Below, piece by piece: positions 8,491 through 17,120 of a stretch of DNA of 64,000 bases. Every line of letters begins with the position of its first letter. Positions within the stretch are counted from its first letter, which is position 1. The notes beneath the pieces are model-generated. The model did no database searches. It saw only the letters and a program-made list of their open reading frames with translations, and was not told where the DNA came from. Source of the stretch: Pseudomonas vranovensis DSM 16006 (lineage in GTDB: Bacteria > Pseudomonadota > Gammaproteobacteria > Pseudomonadales > Pseudomonadaceae); NCBI RefSeq assembly GCF_000425805.1, contig NZ_KE384455.1, positions 219,610 through 283,609 on the forward strand, given 5' to 3'. Position numbers and translations under genes: made by a program.

Positions 8491-8829
8491 TCAATCGTCG
8501 CGGGTCAGGACTTCCAGCAACTCGATCTCGAAGGTCAGGTTCGAGTGGGGCGTGATCGCGCCCATGCTGCGTTCGCCGTAGGCCAGGTGCGAAGGTACCA
8601 CGAGCTTGCGCTTGCCACCGACCTTCATGCCCATTAGGCCCTGGTCCCAGCCCTTGATGACACGGCCAGTGCCGATTACACACTGGAATGGCTTGCCGCG
8701 ATCATAGGAAGAGTCGAATTTTGTGCCGTCTTCGAGCCACCCTGTGTACTGCGTGGTGATCAGGGCGCCCTTGACCGCTTCCTTGCCGTCGCCGAGCTGG
8801 ATATCGATGATTTGCAGTTCGCTGCTCAT
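8491..8829 (-). CDS. FKBP-type peptidyl-prolyl cis-trans isomerase
   Basis: A 112-residue single-domain FKBP covering the full fold. It has YTGWLEDGTKFDSSYDRG (28-45), the FKBP core GRVIKGWDQGLMGMKVGGKR with the conserved tryptophan and aspartate, and the end motif LTFEIELLEV. There is no signal peptide, so it acts in the cytoplasm, catalysing proline isomerisation. GAGGTAAACC before the ATG is a good ribosome site. It stands alone between a REP element and the phosphatase gene. Confidence 0.95.
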   Translation of the reverse strand: MSSELQIIDIQLGDGKEAVKGALITTQYTGWLEDGTKFDSSYDRGKPFQCVIGTGRVIKGWDQGLMGMKVGGKRKLVVPSHLAYGERSMGAITPHSNLTFEIELLEVLTRDD

Positions 8830-8936
8830 GGTTTACCTCGTTCAAGCGCTGTATTTCATGGCAGCCTTTTCGCAGGAATGAACAGCGTTTGCAAGCGCCG
8901 CGGAGCTTGCTGTGGGAGCAACGGTCTTGCTCAAAC

Positions 8937-9024
8937 CTGTGGGACCGGGTTTTCCCCGCGATCACGATAATTCAAGTTACATTGCATCGCGGGGCAAGGC
9001 GAGACGTCGCACCGCCGCTCCTAC
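8937..9024. repeat. REP palindromic repeat pair, family A copy 1
   Basis: Two inverted halves: ACCGGGTTTTCCCCGCGAT on the left and ATCGCGGGGCAAGGCGAGAC at 8986-9005 on the right, the latter continuing with ACGTCGCACCGCCGCTCCTAC. The right half recurs near 11475 and 21655. It runs into the 3' end of the DMT exporter gene at 8972-9934 and encodes its final 17 residues. Confidence 0.85.
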
Positions 9025-9934
9025 CCGGGCCGTGTTGGCGCATCGACAGGCATACGCCGCCGATCACCAGGACGATGGCTGCGCCTTCCAGCAGGTTCGG
9101 GCCGCTTTGGCGCCAGATGAAGGCGTACAGCAGGGCGAACAAGGTTTCAAACACGATCAATTGGCCGCTTAAGGTCAATGGCATACGCTTGGACGCGGCA
9201 TTCCACAGCAACGCCGCCAACCATGAGCCGAAAATCGCGCAGGCCAGGCTGTATGCCCAGAACAGCCACCAGCGCTCGGTCGATGCCTGCACCTGCAGTT
9301 GCGCGGGCTGCCACAGTGCAAGGAGGGCCACCAGCACCAGGCTGAACACACCGGTCATCACCCCGCACAGCACCGACCATTGGTGGCTGTCGAAATGTCC
9401 GCACTGTTTGAGGTAACGGCTGTTGTGTACGGCGTACCAGGTCCAACAGGCCAGCGCTGCGAGGGCATAGAGCACGCCGGCGATCTTGTCTTCCAGTGCC
9501 CCTTGCTCGACGGCGAAGGTTTGCAGGTTGATGCAAAGCATACCGGCAAGGATCAGCATCAAAGGCACGAACAGTTGCTTGAGTGCCACCCCCCCGCTGT
9601 CGTGGCGACCATAGAGCGTAATGGTCAGCGGCAGCACCCCCACGATCAACGACGCTGGCGCCACACTCAACCGCTGGATCGCTGCCACCAGGCAAATGAA
9701 GTACAGCAGGTTGCCGATCAGCGCCAGGCGTCCCAGCATCCACACATCCGGCAGGGTCAGGCGGCCAAGGGCCTTGCGCATCGGGATGGCCAGCACCAGG
9801 GTCACCAGCCCGAACAATACGAAGCGGGCGCAACTGAGCAGTACCGGACTGAACTCTGGCAACAATTGCGGCACCATCAGCACCAGTCCCCACATCGCAC
9901 CGGCTACACCGGCATAGGCCACACCCTGTTTCAC
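8972..9934 (-). CDS. EamA/DMT-family inner-membrane transporter
   Basis: A 320-residue membrane protein with two EamA halves and about ten transmembrane helices. The start codon is GTG at 9934, with GGAG eight bases upstream. The natural fold ends near residue 303 after the last helix (VLVIGGVCLSMRQ). The final 17 residues and the stop codon are encoded by the right half of a REP repeat, which indicates that the repeat replaced or displaced the original stop. It is divergent from a GcvA-like LysR regulator, 155 bases away, which probably controls it. The exported substrate is unknown. Confidence 0.9.
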   Translation of the reverse strand: MKQGVAYAGVAGAMWGLVLMVPQLLPEFSPVLLSCARFVLFGLVTLVLAIPMRKALGRLTLPDVWMLGRLALIGNLLYFICLVAAIQRLSVAPASLIVGVLPLTITLYGRHDSGGVALKQLFVPLMLILAGMLCINLQTFAVEQGALEDKIAGVLYALAALACWTWYAVHNSRYLKQCGHFDSHQWSVLCGVMTGVFSLVLVALLALWQPAQLQVQASTERWWLFWAYSLACAIFGSWLAALLWNAASKRMPLTLSGQLIVFETLFALLYAFIWRQSGPNLLEGAAIVLVIGGVCLSMRQHGPGRSGGATSRLAPRCNVT

Positions 9935-10007
9935 GCTGCCTGCTCCTGTTCAACGAAGTGCGCAGGCTACCGCTCGACCTGAAACAGGACAAAAGATCAT
10001 TCGGCAT

Positions 10008-10071
10008 GCAGCCATTCCTTCGGGGAATGGCTTTCGTCGTGAAAGCATCGACTCTATGATGCAGCCATTCC
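10008..10071. promoter_or_regulatory. operator-like inverted and direct repeats between exporter and LysR regulator
   Basis: GCCATTCC-TTCGG-GGAATGGC (10011-10031) is a perfect inverted repeat, and GCAGCCATTCC occurs twice in the same orientation at 10008-10018 and 10061-10071. They occupy the middle of the divergent region 9935-10089. Repeated half-sites here are what a LysR tetramer would bind, so this is a likely operator for both genes. Confidence 0.5.
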
Positions 10072-10089
10072 CTGGACCGGACCCTCAGC

Positions 10090-10983
10090 ATGAGTCGCTT
10101 TGCCCGTCACCTGCCCCCGCTGGACACCCTGATTGCCTTTGAAGCAGTGGTGCGCACCGGCAGTTTTACTCGCGCCGCCAGCGAGCTGTACCTGACCCAG
10201 AGCGCGGTGAGCAAGCAGATCAAGGTGCTTGAAGATCACCTCGGTGCGGTGCTGTTCGAGCGCCGCGCCCGAGGCATTGCCCTGACTGCGGCCGGCGAAG
10301 GGTTCAACAGCATTGTCGAACCCATGCTGGAGAGCCTTCTGGCTAATGTGTTGCGCCTGAAAACCGGCCACAGCAGCCGCAATGTCAGCGTCATCTGCAC
10401 CCATGCGGTGGCCCAGTACTGGCTGTTCCCACGGCTGCTGCGCTTCAACGCACTGCACCCGGAACTGACCGTGAATATTCACGCCAGCAACGAAATCAGC
10501 GAAAGCGACATTGCCCACTACGACTTCGGCATCCTCTATGGCCATGGTCGTTGGAGCTCACTCAATGCCGATAAACTGTTCGACGAAACCATCTACCCCA
10601 TCGCCAGCGTCAAACGCAGCCTGCCGGCGGTCAGTTCATTGAGCGAACTGCAGGCACTGCCGTTGATTCAACTGGACGCCTCGGCCTGGAACTGCCTGGA
10701 CTGGCCAGACTGGTTCGCCCACCAGGGTGTGCGCTACAAGGCACCCGCCGATGCGGTGACCTTCAACCAGGTGAATCTTGTGTTCGAGGCTGTACTGCAA
10801 GGAATGGGCGTGGGATTGGGCTGGGAATTCATGGTTCGCGAGCGCATCGACAATGGCGATATCTACCCGGTATCGGCGCTTGTCGTGCACACAGGCCAGG
10901 CCGACTACCTGGTGCACGACAAACAGGCCCCCTGCTCACCCGCCGCACAGGTGTTCCAGGGCTGGCTGCTGGGGCTCAACTGA
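10090..10983 (+). CDS. LysR-family regulator (GcvA-like)
   Basis: A 297-residue LysR regulator of the GcvA/AmpR type, recognisable from PPLDTLIAFEAVVRTGSFTR at residues 9-28, the helix-turn-helix SELYLTQSAVSKQIKVLEDH and LFERRARGIALT. The effector domain follows. It is divergent from the DMT exporter with repeated half-sites between, which suggests it regulates that exporter. Its stop overlaps the convergent GFA-family gene by eight bases. The effector is unknown. Confidence 0.9.
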   Translation: MSRFARHLPPLDTLIAFEAVVRTGSFTRAASELYLTQSAVSKQIKVLEDHLGAVLFERRARGIALTAAGEGFNSIVEPMLESLLANVLRLKTGHSSRNVSVICTHAVAQYWLFPRLLRFNALHPELTVNIHASNEISESDIAHYDFGILYGHGRWSSLNADKLFDETIYPIASVKRSLPAVSSLSELQALPLIQLDASAWNCLDWPDWFAHQGVRYKAPADAVTFNQVNLVFEAVLQGMGVGLGWEFMVRERIDNGDIYPVSALVVHTGQADYLVHDKQAPCSPAAQVFQGWLLGLN

Positions 10984-11383
10984 ACAGGGCTTCGACTTCG
11001 GCAGCGGTCATGGTCTTGGTGTCGTTGGCAAAGCAGTAGTAACTCGGTTTTTCATCGATATACACCTGCAGATCGAAGACCCAGTCGGTGTCACCGTCCA
11101 GCACGCCCACCGACACCGAGTCGAAGTCGCCGGACTTCAACCGATACAGCAGGTGCGTGCCGCACTGCCCGCAAAACAGGCGTTCGGCCCATGCGGAGGA
11201 GTCGTAGATTACCGGTTGCCCGGCGGTGAACGTGACCGGTTCCGAGCAATGCACCGACAACAACGGGCCTCCCGCCCACTTGCGACACATGCTGCAGTGG
11301 CAGGCATCGACGCTGGCTTTTTCCACGTTGACACTGAGTTTGACGGCGCCACACAGGCAGCTTCCGTGTTTTTCGAAGGACAT
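10976..11383 (-). CDS. GFA-family (CENP-V/GFA) zinc-binding protein
   Basis: A 135-residue protein with the GFA fold cysteine pattern: C-x-C at 9 and 11, CHCSMC at 28-33 and CGQC at 71-74, which bind two zinc ions. The family is named after a glutathione-dependent formaldehyde-activating enzyme, but most members have unknown function and many bind glutathione adducts. The start at 11383 follows AAC-ATG with modest ribosome-site support (GGAGCC about 10 bases upstream) and lies immediately before the first conserved strand. An upstream extension would run into a REP repeat and is rejected. Confidence 0.88.
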   Translation of the reverse strand: MSFEKHGSCLCGAVKLSVNVEKASVDACHCSMCRKWAGGPLLSVHCSEPVTFTAGQPVIYDSSAWAERLFCGQCGTHLLYRLKSGDFDSVSVGVLDGDTDWVFDLQVYIDEKPSYYCFANDTKTMTAAEVEALFS

Positions 11384-11423
11384 GTTCGAGGCTCCACGCA
11401 AGGAAGTGAGGCGCCAAGTGTAG

Positions 11424-11510
11424 ACCGGTAGGACCGGGCTTGCCCCGCGATGCATGTGCCTGACACATCGCGATCGCGGGGCAAGTCGAGACGTCGCAGC
11501 GTCGCGCCTA
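11424..11510. repeat. REP palindromic repeat pair, family A copy 2
   Basis: The left half GGGCTTGCCCCGCGAT and the right half GATCGCGGGGCAAGTCGAGA with ACGTCGC flank a short spacer. Its outer edge contains the TAG stop codon of the 2-hydroxyacid dehydrogenase at 11508-11510. It probably also serves as a transcription end for that gene. Confidence 0.85.
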
Positions 11511-12446
11511 CAGGGTGACTGGCGTCAGCACTGGTTTGCCGGCGAAGAAGGCCTGCAGGTTCTTGAGCACCAACGCCACGGTATCGCGCGCGGCATCCGG
11601 GGACTGGCCGGCGACGTGAGGGGTGAGTACGGTGTTGGGCAAGGCTTTCAGGGCATCCGGCACTGCAGGTTCATCGTCGAACACATCCAGTGCTGCGCCG
11701 GCGATCACGCCATTGCGCAAGGCCCCGACCATATCGATGGTATTGACCACGCTGGCCCGGGCGATGTTCACCAGAAAGCCGTCCGCGCCCAATGCTTCAA
11801 GCACCGGCTTGTCGATCAATTGACGGGTATGGGCCCCACCGGGAGTGGCAATGACCAGAAAGTCCGAGGCCTGGGCCAGCGCCAGCGGGCTGTCGCAATA
11901 GCTGTAGGGTACATCGCTGCGCGGGCTACGGTTGTGGTAGCTGACGTGCATGTCGAACCCTTGCGCCGCACGCTTGGCGATCGCCAGCCCCACTGCGCCG
12001 AGGCCCAGGATACCCAGGCGCTTGCCGCTGACCGAAGGGCTGATGACCCGGTTCCACTCACCGCGTCGGGTAGAGGCATCGGCGCGGGGAATGTCGCGCA
12101 CCACTGCCAGCAGCAGGGCCATGGCGTGGTCGGCCACTGCCGTGGCATTGGCGCCCGCACCATTGGTGACGGTGATGCCGCGAGCAGCCGCCGCGGCCAG
12201 GTCGACCTGTTCGTGGCCGGCGCCGATGACGCAGATGATTTTCAAGGCGGGCAATGCGCCGATCTCGTCGGCATGCAGGCCCAGGGGGCCGCGGGTCAGC
12301 ACCGCATCGATCTTGCCGCCATGGCGGGCAATGGCTTCGGCGCGCAGGGCTGGGGTCTGCGCGCGAATCAGGTGAAAGCCGCTGTCTTCCAACAGTGGCA
12401 GGTAGTCATCGACCGTTTCTACCAGCACCAGTACCGTTTGTGTCAT
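11508..12446 (-). CDS. D-2-hydroxyacid dehydrogenase (NAD(P)-dependent)
   Basis: A 312-residue D-isomer-specific 2-hydroxyacid dehydrogenase. The Rossmann motif GLGAVG is at 148-153. The catalytic arginine, glutamate and histidine are Arg230 (NIARAS), Glu259 (DDEP) and His277 (LTPHVAG). Such enzymes reduce glyoxylate, hydroxypyruvate or other 2-ketoacids. HNRS after strand two (171-174), where an acidic residue would indicate NAD, suggests NADPH preference, as in glyoxylate/hydroxypyruvate reductases. GGGAGC precedes the ATG. The stop codon falls on the edge of a REP element. It follows the lipoprotein gene in the same direction, 46 bases downstream. Confidence 0.92.
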   Translation of the reverse strand: MTQTVLVLVETVDDYLPLLEDSGFHLIRAQTPALRAEAIARHGGKIDAVLTRGPLGLHADEIGALPALKIICVIGAGHEQVDLAAAAARGITVTNGAGANATAVADHAMALLLAVVRDIPRADASTRRGEWNRVISPSVSGKRLGILGLGAVGLAIAKRAAQGFDMHVSYHNRSPRSDVPYSYCDSPLALAQASDFLVIATPGGAHTRQLIDKPVLEALGADGFLVNIARASVVNTIDMVGALRNGVIAGAALDVFDDEPAVPDALKALPNTVLTPHVAGQSPDAARDTVALVLKNLQAFFAGKPVLTPVTL

Positions 12447-12492
12447 GCCATGCTCCCGACTGTTTGCGAGGGCGCATTATGCGGACTTCCGG

Positions 12493-12906
12493 TTACTGGG
12501 CAAAAGCCCGTCCCAAACCACCCGGCACGCCACTGCTATCGATTTCCTGCCAGGGGCCGTTGAGGTTGGTCGACCAGCTCCAGCCGTTGTTCCAGCGGTA
12601 GTAGGTGCGTTGGCGGTAGAAGGTGTTGGTCTGGCCTTCGAGCACGTACACACCCAGGCGCGGGTCCCAGTGGCTGGCGCCACCGGGCGGTGGCGCAAAG
12701 CTTGCCGAGGTGCGCGGCATCGGCTTGGGTGCCGGAGTGATCACCGGCTTGCTCGGCTTGGTGGTGGGCGGCGGTGTCGGCTTGGTGCTTGGCCCCGGGG
12801 GCAGGGTTTCGATCGGGGGCGCAGTGGGTTCGGAGGGCTGATGAACAGTACACGCACTCAGGCCAACGGCCAGGGAAAGAAGGGCAAGGCGTGCAATGCT
12901 GTTCAT
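12493..12906 (-). CDS. proline-rich lipoprotein of unknown function
   Basis: A 137-residue predicted lipoprotein. The signal sequence ends in a lipobox LSAC with Cys19. A Pro/Thr/Lys-rich flexible stretch (about 25-65) follows, then a compact C-terminal domain rich in Trp and Tyr (TYYRWNNGWSWSTN near 101-114). The layout suggests a membrane-tethered linker carrying a small periplasmic domain, but I do not recognise the domain. The gene begins nine bases after ccmI stops and probably shares its transcript; a role in cytochrome maturation is possible but has no direct support. Confidence 0.8.
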   Translation of the reverse strand: MNSIARLALLSLAVGLSACTVHQPSEPTAPPIETLPPGPSTKPTPPPTTKPSKPVITPAPKPMPRTSASFAPPPGGASHWDPRLGVYVLEGQTNTFYRQRTYYRWNNGWSWSTNLNGPWQEIDSSGVPGGLGRAFAQ

Positions 12907-12915
12907 AGTGATCTC

Positions 12916-14133
12916 TTACTGGTCCGGGCTGTCGATGGTCAAGTGCTGTGCGGCAGTCGTGCTGCTGGCCAGCGGGCTGCTGCGACCGATCCACTCACCC
13001 TGGGTCGGCTGGCCAGCACGCGAGACGCGCGCAACCAGTTGGACTTCGGGAAAGCTGGACAGTTTCATGTTCGGCATCATTGCGTCGCTGTCACTCAGTT
13101 CTACCTCGATCGGCAATTGGGCCACTGTCACCCGCTTGGCCGCCAGCGGCATGGGTGGACCAGCACTTGCGCGGGCAAAGATGAACACGGTGTCGTCTGG
13201 CTTGACCTTGTCCTTGAGCGCCGCCGCCAGCTCTACCCGCACTTTGAGCCGCGCAGTGGCGGCAACGGCCGGCGTAGCTTGCGGTGCCGGCGATGCGGCT
13301 TTGCCCTCGCCCGCCTTCAGCCGGTCCTGGGCACGGTCGATGCCGCCCTGCAGGGCTGCGCGCGAGGTGTCGCCTTCAGGCAGTTGCACCAGCAGGCGGT
13401 TCCAGTAGTCGATGGCCTCCTGATAGTGCTCGCGCTCGAACGCGGCAATGCCGAGCAGGCCCAGGCTGGTGACTTCGTTCGGGTCCGCCTTGAGGGCTTC
13501 GTCGGTCAGCGCTTGCAGTTGCTCGGTCCACTGTTTGTCGTTGGCAAAGTACAGGGCCTGGGCCCACTGCCCCAGCAGTTCCGGCTGGCGCCCGGCCAGG
13601 GTCGCGGCCCGCTCGAACACCTTGGCGGCATCGGCGGCGCGATCCTGGGCCATGTAGGCGCGACCGAGGAAGTACAGGCCTTCAGCTGAATCCGGCTGCG
13701 CCTCGACGGCACGCTCAAGGCGCGAGGTCATCTCTTCCATCGACTGCGGCGCCTTGGCGAATTGCTGGGTCAGCTCGACCTGCTCGCTGGCACCAAAATG
13801 CAGGTACAGGCCCAGGCCCATCAGCGGCACCAGCACGGCGGCCAGCAACGGCAATGGCTTGCCCAGGCGCCCCAGGCGCTGGGGTTCGGCATTTTCGGTA
13901 TCGTCCAGCAGCTCGCGGGCCGCTTCATCACGCCCCTTGGCCAACTGCGCGTCATCGAGCACGCCGGCCGCTTGCTGGGCCGTCAGCTCTGCCACCCGTT
14001 CCTGGTACAGGGCAACGTTCAACGCAGTGCGGTCTTCTTCCAGTTGCGCACGACGGCCGCGCAACACCGGGATCAGCAAAAAGCTCAGGGCCACCAGCAA
14101 CAGCAGGCCTGCAGCAAGCCAGAAATCAGTCAT
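12916..14133 (-). CDS. ccmI: cytochrome c maturation protein CcmI
   Basis: A 405-residue protein with two N-terminal transmembrane helices (about 4-22 and 98-115) separated by a cytoplasmic loop, then a periplasmic region with TPR-like helices (about 130-270) and a C-terminal domain. In CcmI/CycH this binds the C-terminal helix of apocytochrome c and hands it to CcmF/CcmH. The start overlaps the ccmH stop by eight bases, showing translational coupling. A longer in-frame start upstream would lie within ccmH and is unlikely. Confidence 0.95.
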   Translation of the reverse strand: MTDFWLAAGLLLLVALSFLLIPVLRGRRAQLEEDRTALNVALYQERVAELTAQQAAGVLDDAQLAKGRDEAARELLDDTENAEPQRLGRLGKPLPLLAAVLVPLMGLGLYLHFGASEQVELTQQFAKAPQSMEEMTSRLERAVEAQPDSAEGLYFLGRAYMAQDRAADAAKVFERAATLAGRQPELLGQWAQALYFANDKQWTEQLQALTDEALKADPNEVTSLGLLGIAAFEREHYQEAIDYWNRLLVQLPEGDTSRAALQGGIDRAQDRLKAGEGKAASPAPQATPAVAATARLKVRVELAAALKDKVKPDDTVFIFARASAGPPMPLAAKRVTVAQLPIEVELSDSDAMMPNMKLSSFPEVQLVARVSRAGQPTQGEWIGRSSPLASSTTAAQHLTIDSPDQ

Positions 14134-14602
14134 GGGTCTGTTCTTTGTCCAGCAATTTGGCGAGGCGCTCACGCTCCTCGGGGGAAAGGTCGACAGCCTC
14201 TGCAGCGCTCTGCGCCCGACGCTTGCGCACGATCATGGCCAACAGGCCGAAACCGCCCACCAGCAACACGCCCGGGCCGAACCACAACAGCCAGGTACGC
14301 GACGTCAGCGCAGGCCTGTAGCGAACGAAGTCGCCATAGCGGTCGACCATGAAGTCGATGATCTGCTGATTGCTCTTGCCCTCGCCCAGCATGCGGAAGA
14401 TTTCCCGGCGCAGGTCGGCGGCAATCGGTGCGTTGGAATCGGCGATGTCCTGGTTCTGGCACTTGGGGCAGCGCAGTTCCTTGGTCAGGTCGTGGTAACG
14501 CTCGCGCTCGGCCTCGTCGGCAAACTGATAGGTGTCGATGGCCGCCTGGGTGACGCCGGCCAGGCTCAGGCCCAGTACAGCAGCTGCCAGCCAGCGCTTC
14601 AT
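14126..14602 (-). CDS. ccmH: cytochrome c maturation thiol-disulfide protein CcmH
   Basis: A 158-residue periplasmic, membrane-anchored protein. It has a signal peptide (1-20), the LRCPKCQNQ active site with Cys45 and Cys48, and a C-terminal transmembrane helix (about 104-124). CcmH keeps the CXXCH cysteines of apocytochrome c reduced, together with CcmG, and joins the CcmF/CcmI haem ligation complex. It overlaps ccmG by four bases and ccmI by eight. Confidence 0.96.
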   Translation of the reverse strand: MKRWLAAAVLGLSLAGVTQAAIDTYQFADEAERERYHDLTKELRCPKCQNQDIADSNAPIAADLRREIFRMLGEGKSNQQIIDFMVDRYGDFVRYRPALTSRTWLLWFGPGVLLVGGFGLLAMIVRKRRAQSAAEAVDLSPEERERLAKLLDKEQTHD

Positions 14603-15135
14603 GGCTTGGCCTCATCGATCAGGCCCTGGTAGATCGGTGCCAGTTGCTCGCGCCAGACCGTGGCATCGACCACGCCGACGTGCTTGTAGCGGATGATGCC
14701 CTTGGCGTCGATAACGAAGGTTTCCGGCGCACCATACACCCCAAGGTCCAGGCCCAGGCTGCCCTGCTCGTCGCGGATATCCAGCTGATAGGGGTTGTGG
14801 AACTCGGCCAGCCACTTGAGCGCGGCAGCGTTGTCGTCCTTGTAGTTGACCCCGTGGATCACCACGCCCTGCTCGGCCAGCTTGTTCAGGTACGGATGCT
14901 CGACCTTGCACGAGGGGCACCAGGTGGCCCAGACGTTCACCAGTGCTGGCTTGCCGATCAGGTCGGCCTGGGTCAGCGGCTTGCCATCCTGTACCGAGGC
15001 CAGGGCAAAGGCCGGGAACGGCTTGCCGATCATTGCCGACGGCAGCTCGGTGGGGTCCAGGAAAAGCCCCCGGTAGAGAAACACCGCCACCAGCAGAAAC
15101 ACCGCCAGCGGCAGCACCATGATCCAACGCTTCAT
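14599..15135 (-). CDS. ccmG: thiol:disulfide interchange protein CcmG/DsbE
   Basis: A 178-residue membrane-tethered thioredoxin-fold protein. The N-terminal anchor is at 5-22 and the redox motif WCPSC at 72-76 (Cys73, Cys76). GAPETFVID is the family cis-Pro/acidic-window region. It accepts electrons from DsbD/CcdA and reduces CcmH or apocytochrome. The gene overlaps both ccmF and ccmH by four bases, in the compact ccm operon. Confidence 0.97.
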   Translation of the reverse strand: MKRWIMVLPLAVFLLVAVFLYRGLFLDPTELPSAMIGKPFPAFALASVQDGKPLTQADLIGKPALVNVWATWCPSCKVEHPYLNKLAEQGVVIHGVNYKDDNAAALKWLAEFHNPYQLDIRDEQGSLGLDLGVYGAPETFVIDAKGIIRYKHVGVVDATVWREQLAPIYQGLIDEAKP

Positions 15136-17120
15136 GCAGTTGCTCCAGACATGCCCAGCACTTCACGCACGCGGGCTTTGACCTTGACTCGATAACGACC
15201 GTCCATTGCCGCCAACAACCCGCCAAGACCGGTCAGCAGACCGCCCAGCCAGATCCAGCGCACGAAAGGCTTGACGTGTACACGCACGGCCCAGGCGCCG
15301 TTTTCCAGCGGCTCGCCCAGGGCGACGTAGAGGTCACGGGTGAAGCCTGCATCGATACCCGCTTCAGTCATCATCGACTGCTGCACGGTGTACAGGCGTT
15401 TCTCCGGATGCAGCACATTGATCTCGCGACCGTCCTTGACCACTCGCACGGTGCCTTTGTCGGAGGTGAAATTCGGCCCCTCGAAGTGCTTGGCGCCTTC
15501 GAAGGTGAAGTGATAGCCGGCCAGTTCCACCGACTCGCCCGGTGCCAGGCGCAGGTCGCGCTCGGCACTGTTGTTGCTCGACAGCACCACGCCCAGGGCG
15601 CACACCGCCAGGCCCAGGTGTGCCACGTGCATGCCCCAGTAGCTGCGGCTCAAGCCACGCAGGCCCTTGACCAGGCCCTTGTGGCGAGTCTTGTCGAGGA
15701 TGTCGCGGGCGCCGGCCAGCACGATCCACGCCGCCAGGGCGAAGGTGGTCAGCACTTCCCAGTCAAAATCGTCGACCAGCAAGCCACCGACGGGGGCCAG
15801 CACGGCACTGGCGATCAACACCGGGGTGAGCATGCTGACCAGCCATTGGGTGGGGGTGTCTTTCCAGCGCACCATCACGCCAATGGCCATGACCACCATC
15901 AGCAAGGCCATCAACGGCAGGAACAGCGCGTCGAAGTACGGCGGGCCGACCGACAGCTTGGCCCCGGTCAGCGCGTCGAGGAACAGCGGATAGAGCGTGC
16001 CGAGCAGGATCATCGAGGCGGCGACCACCAGCACGATGTTGTTGGCCAGCAGCAGGGTTTCACGGGACCACAGGGCAAACCCGACCTGGCTCTTGACCAC
16101 CGGTGCGCGCAGGGCGAACAGCGTCAGCGAGCCCCCCACCACAAAGAGCAGGAATATGAGGATGAACACGCCGCGCTCGGGGTCCGAGGCAAAGGCATGT
16201 ACCGAGGTCAGCACCCCGGAACGTACGAGGAAGGTACCGAGCAGGCTCAGGGAGAACGCGGCGATGGCCAGCAATACCGTCCAGCTCTTGAACACGCCAC
16301 GTTTTTCAGTGACAGCCAGGGAGTGGATCAGTGCGGTGCCCACCAGCCAGGGCATGAACGAGGCGTTTTCCACCGGGTCCCAGAACCACCAGCCTCCCCA
16401 GCCAAGCTCGTAGTAGGCCCACCACGAGCCCAGGGTGATACCGATACCCAGGAACGCCCAGGCTACCAGGGTCCAGGGCCGCGACCAGCGCGCCCAGGCG
16501 GCGTCCAGGCGTCCCCCGAGCAAGGCGGCGATGGCAAAGGCGAAGGCGACCGAGAAGCCCACATACCCCATGTACAACATCGGCGGGTGAACGATCAGGC
16601 CGATGTCCTGCAGCAATGGGTTGAGGTCGGCGCCATCGGTAGGCACTTGTGGCAGCAGGCGCTTGAAGGGGTTGGAGGTGACGATCAGGAACGACAGGAA
16701 GCCGACGCTGATCATGCCCATCACGGCCAGTACCCGGGCCAGCATCACCTGCGGCAACTGGCGTGAGAAGATCGACACGGCGAAGGTCCAGCCGCCGAGG
16801 ATCATCGCCCACAGCAGCAACGAACCTTCGTGGGCGCCCCACACGGCACTGAACTTGAAGTACCAGGGCAAGGCACTGTTGGAGTTGTTGGCCACATAGG
16901 CGACCGAGAAGTTGTCAGTCATGAAGGCGTGGGTCAGGCAGGCGAAAGCAAACGCCAGGAAGGCGAACTGGCCCCAGGCCGCAGGCCTTGCCAGGCTCAT
17001 CCACAGGCTATCGCCACGCCAGGCGCCCAGCAGCGGCACGGAAGCCTGCACGGCGGCAAAGCAGATCGCCAGGATCATGGCCAACTGGCCGAGTTCAGGA
17101 ATGATCAGCGCCGCGTTCAT
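15132..17120 (-). CDS. ccmF: haem lyase component CcmF
   Basis: A 662-residue polytopic inner-membrane protein with about 15 helices. The periplasmic tryptophan-rich WWD signature (GWGGWWFWDPVENASFMPW) lies near residues 231-249, flanked by conserved histidines that ligate haem. CcmF takes haem from holo-CcmE and ligates it to the CXXCH of apocytochrome c with CcmH/CcmI. The length is typical. Four-base overlaps join it to ccmE and ccmG. Confidence 0.97.
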   Translation of the reverse strand: MNAALIIPELGQLAMILAICFAAVQASVPLLGAWRGDSLWMSLARPAAWGQFAFLAFAFACLTHAFMTDNFSVAYVANNSNSALPWYFKFSAVWGAHEGSLLLWAMILGGWTFAVSIFSRQLPQVMLARVLAVMGMISVGFLSFLIVTSNPFKRLLPQVPTDGADLNPLLQDIGLIVHPPMLYMGYVGFSVAFAFAIAALLGGRLDAAWARWSRPWTLVAWAFLGIGITLGSWWAYYELGWGGWWFWDPVENASFMPWLVGTALIHSLAVTEKRGVFKSWTVLLAIAAFSLSLLGTFLVRSGVLTSVHAFASDPERGVFILIFLLFVVGGSLTLFALRAPVVKSQVGFALWSRETLLLANNIVLVVAASMILLGTLYPLFLDALTGAKLSVGPPYFDALFLPLMALLMVVMAIGVMVRWKDTPTQWLVSMLTPVLIASAVLAPVGGLLVDDFDWEVLTTFALAAWIVLAGARDILDKTRHKGLVKGLRGLSRSYWGMHVAHLGLAVCALGVVLSSNNSAERDLRLAPGESVELAGYHFTFEGAKHFEGPNFTSDKGTVRVVKDGREINVLHPEKRLYTVQQSMMTEAGIDAGFTRDLYVALGEPLENGAWAVRVHVKPFVRWIWLGGLLTGLGGLLAAMDGRYRVKVKARVREVLGMSGATA

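Noticed and set aside
15276..16766. 496-codon open frame opposite ccmF
   Set aside because: Antisense shadow, extremely rich in Gln, His and Gly as expected from reverse-complemented membrane codons.
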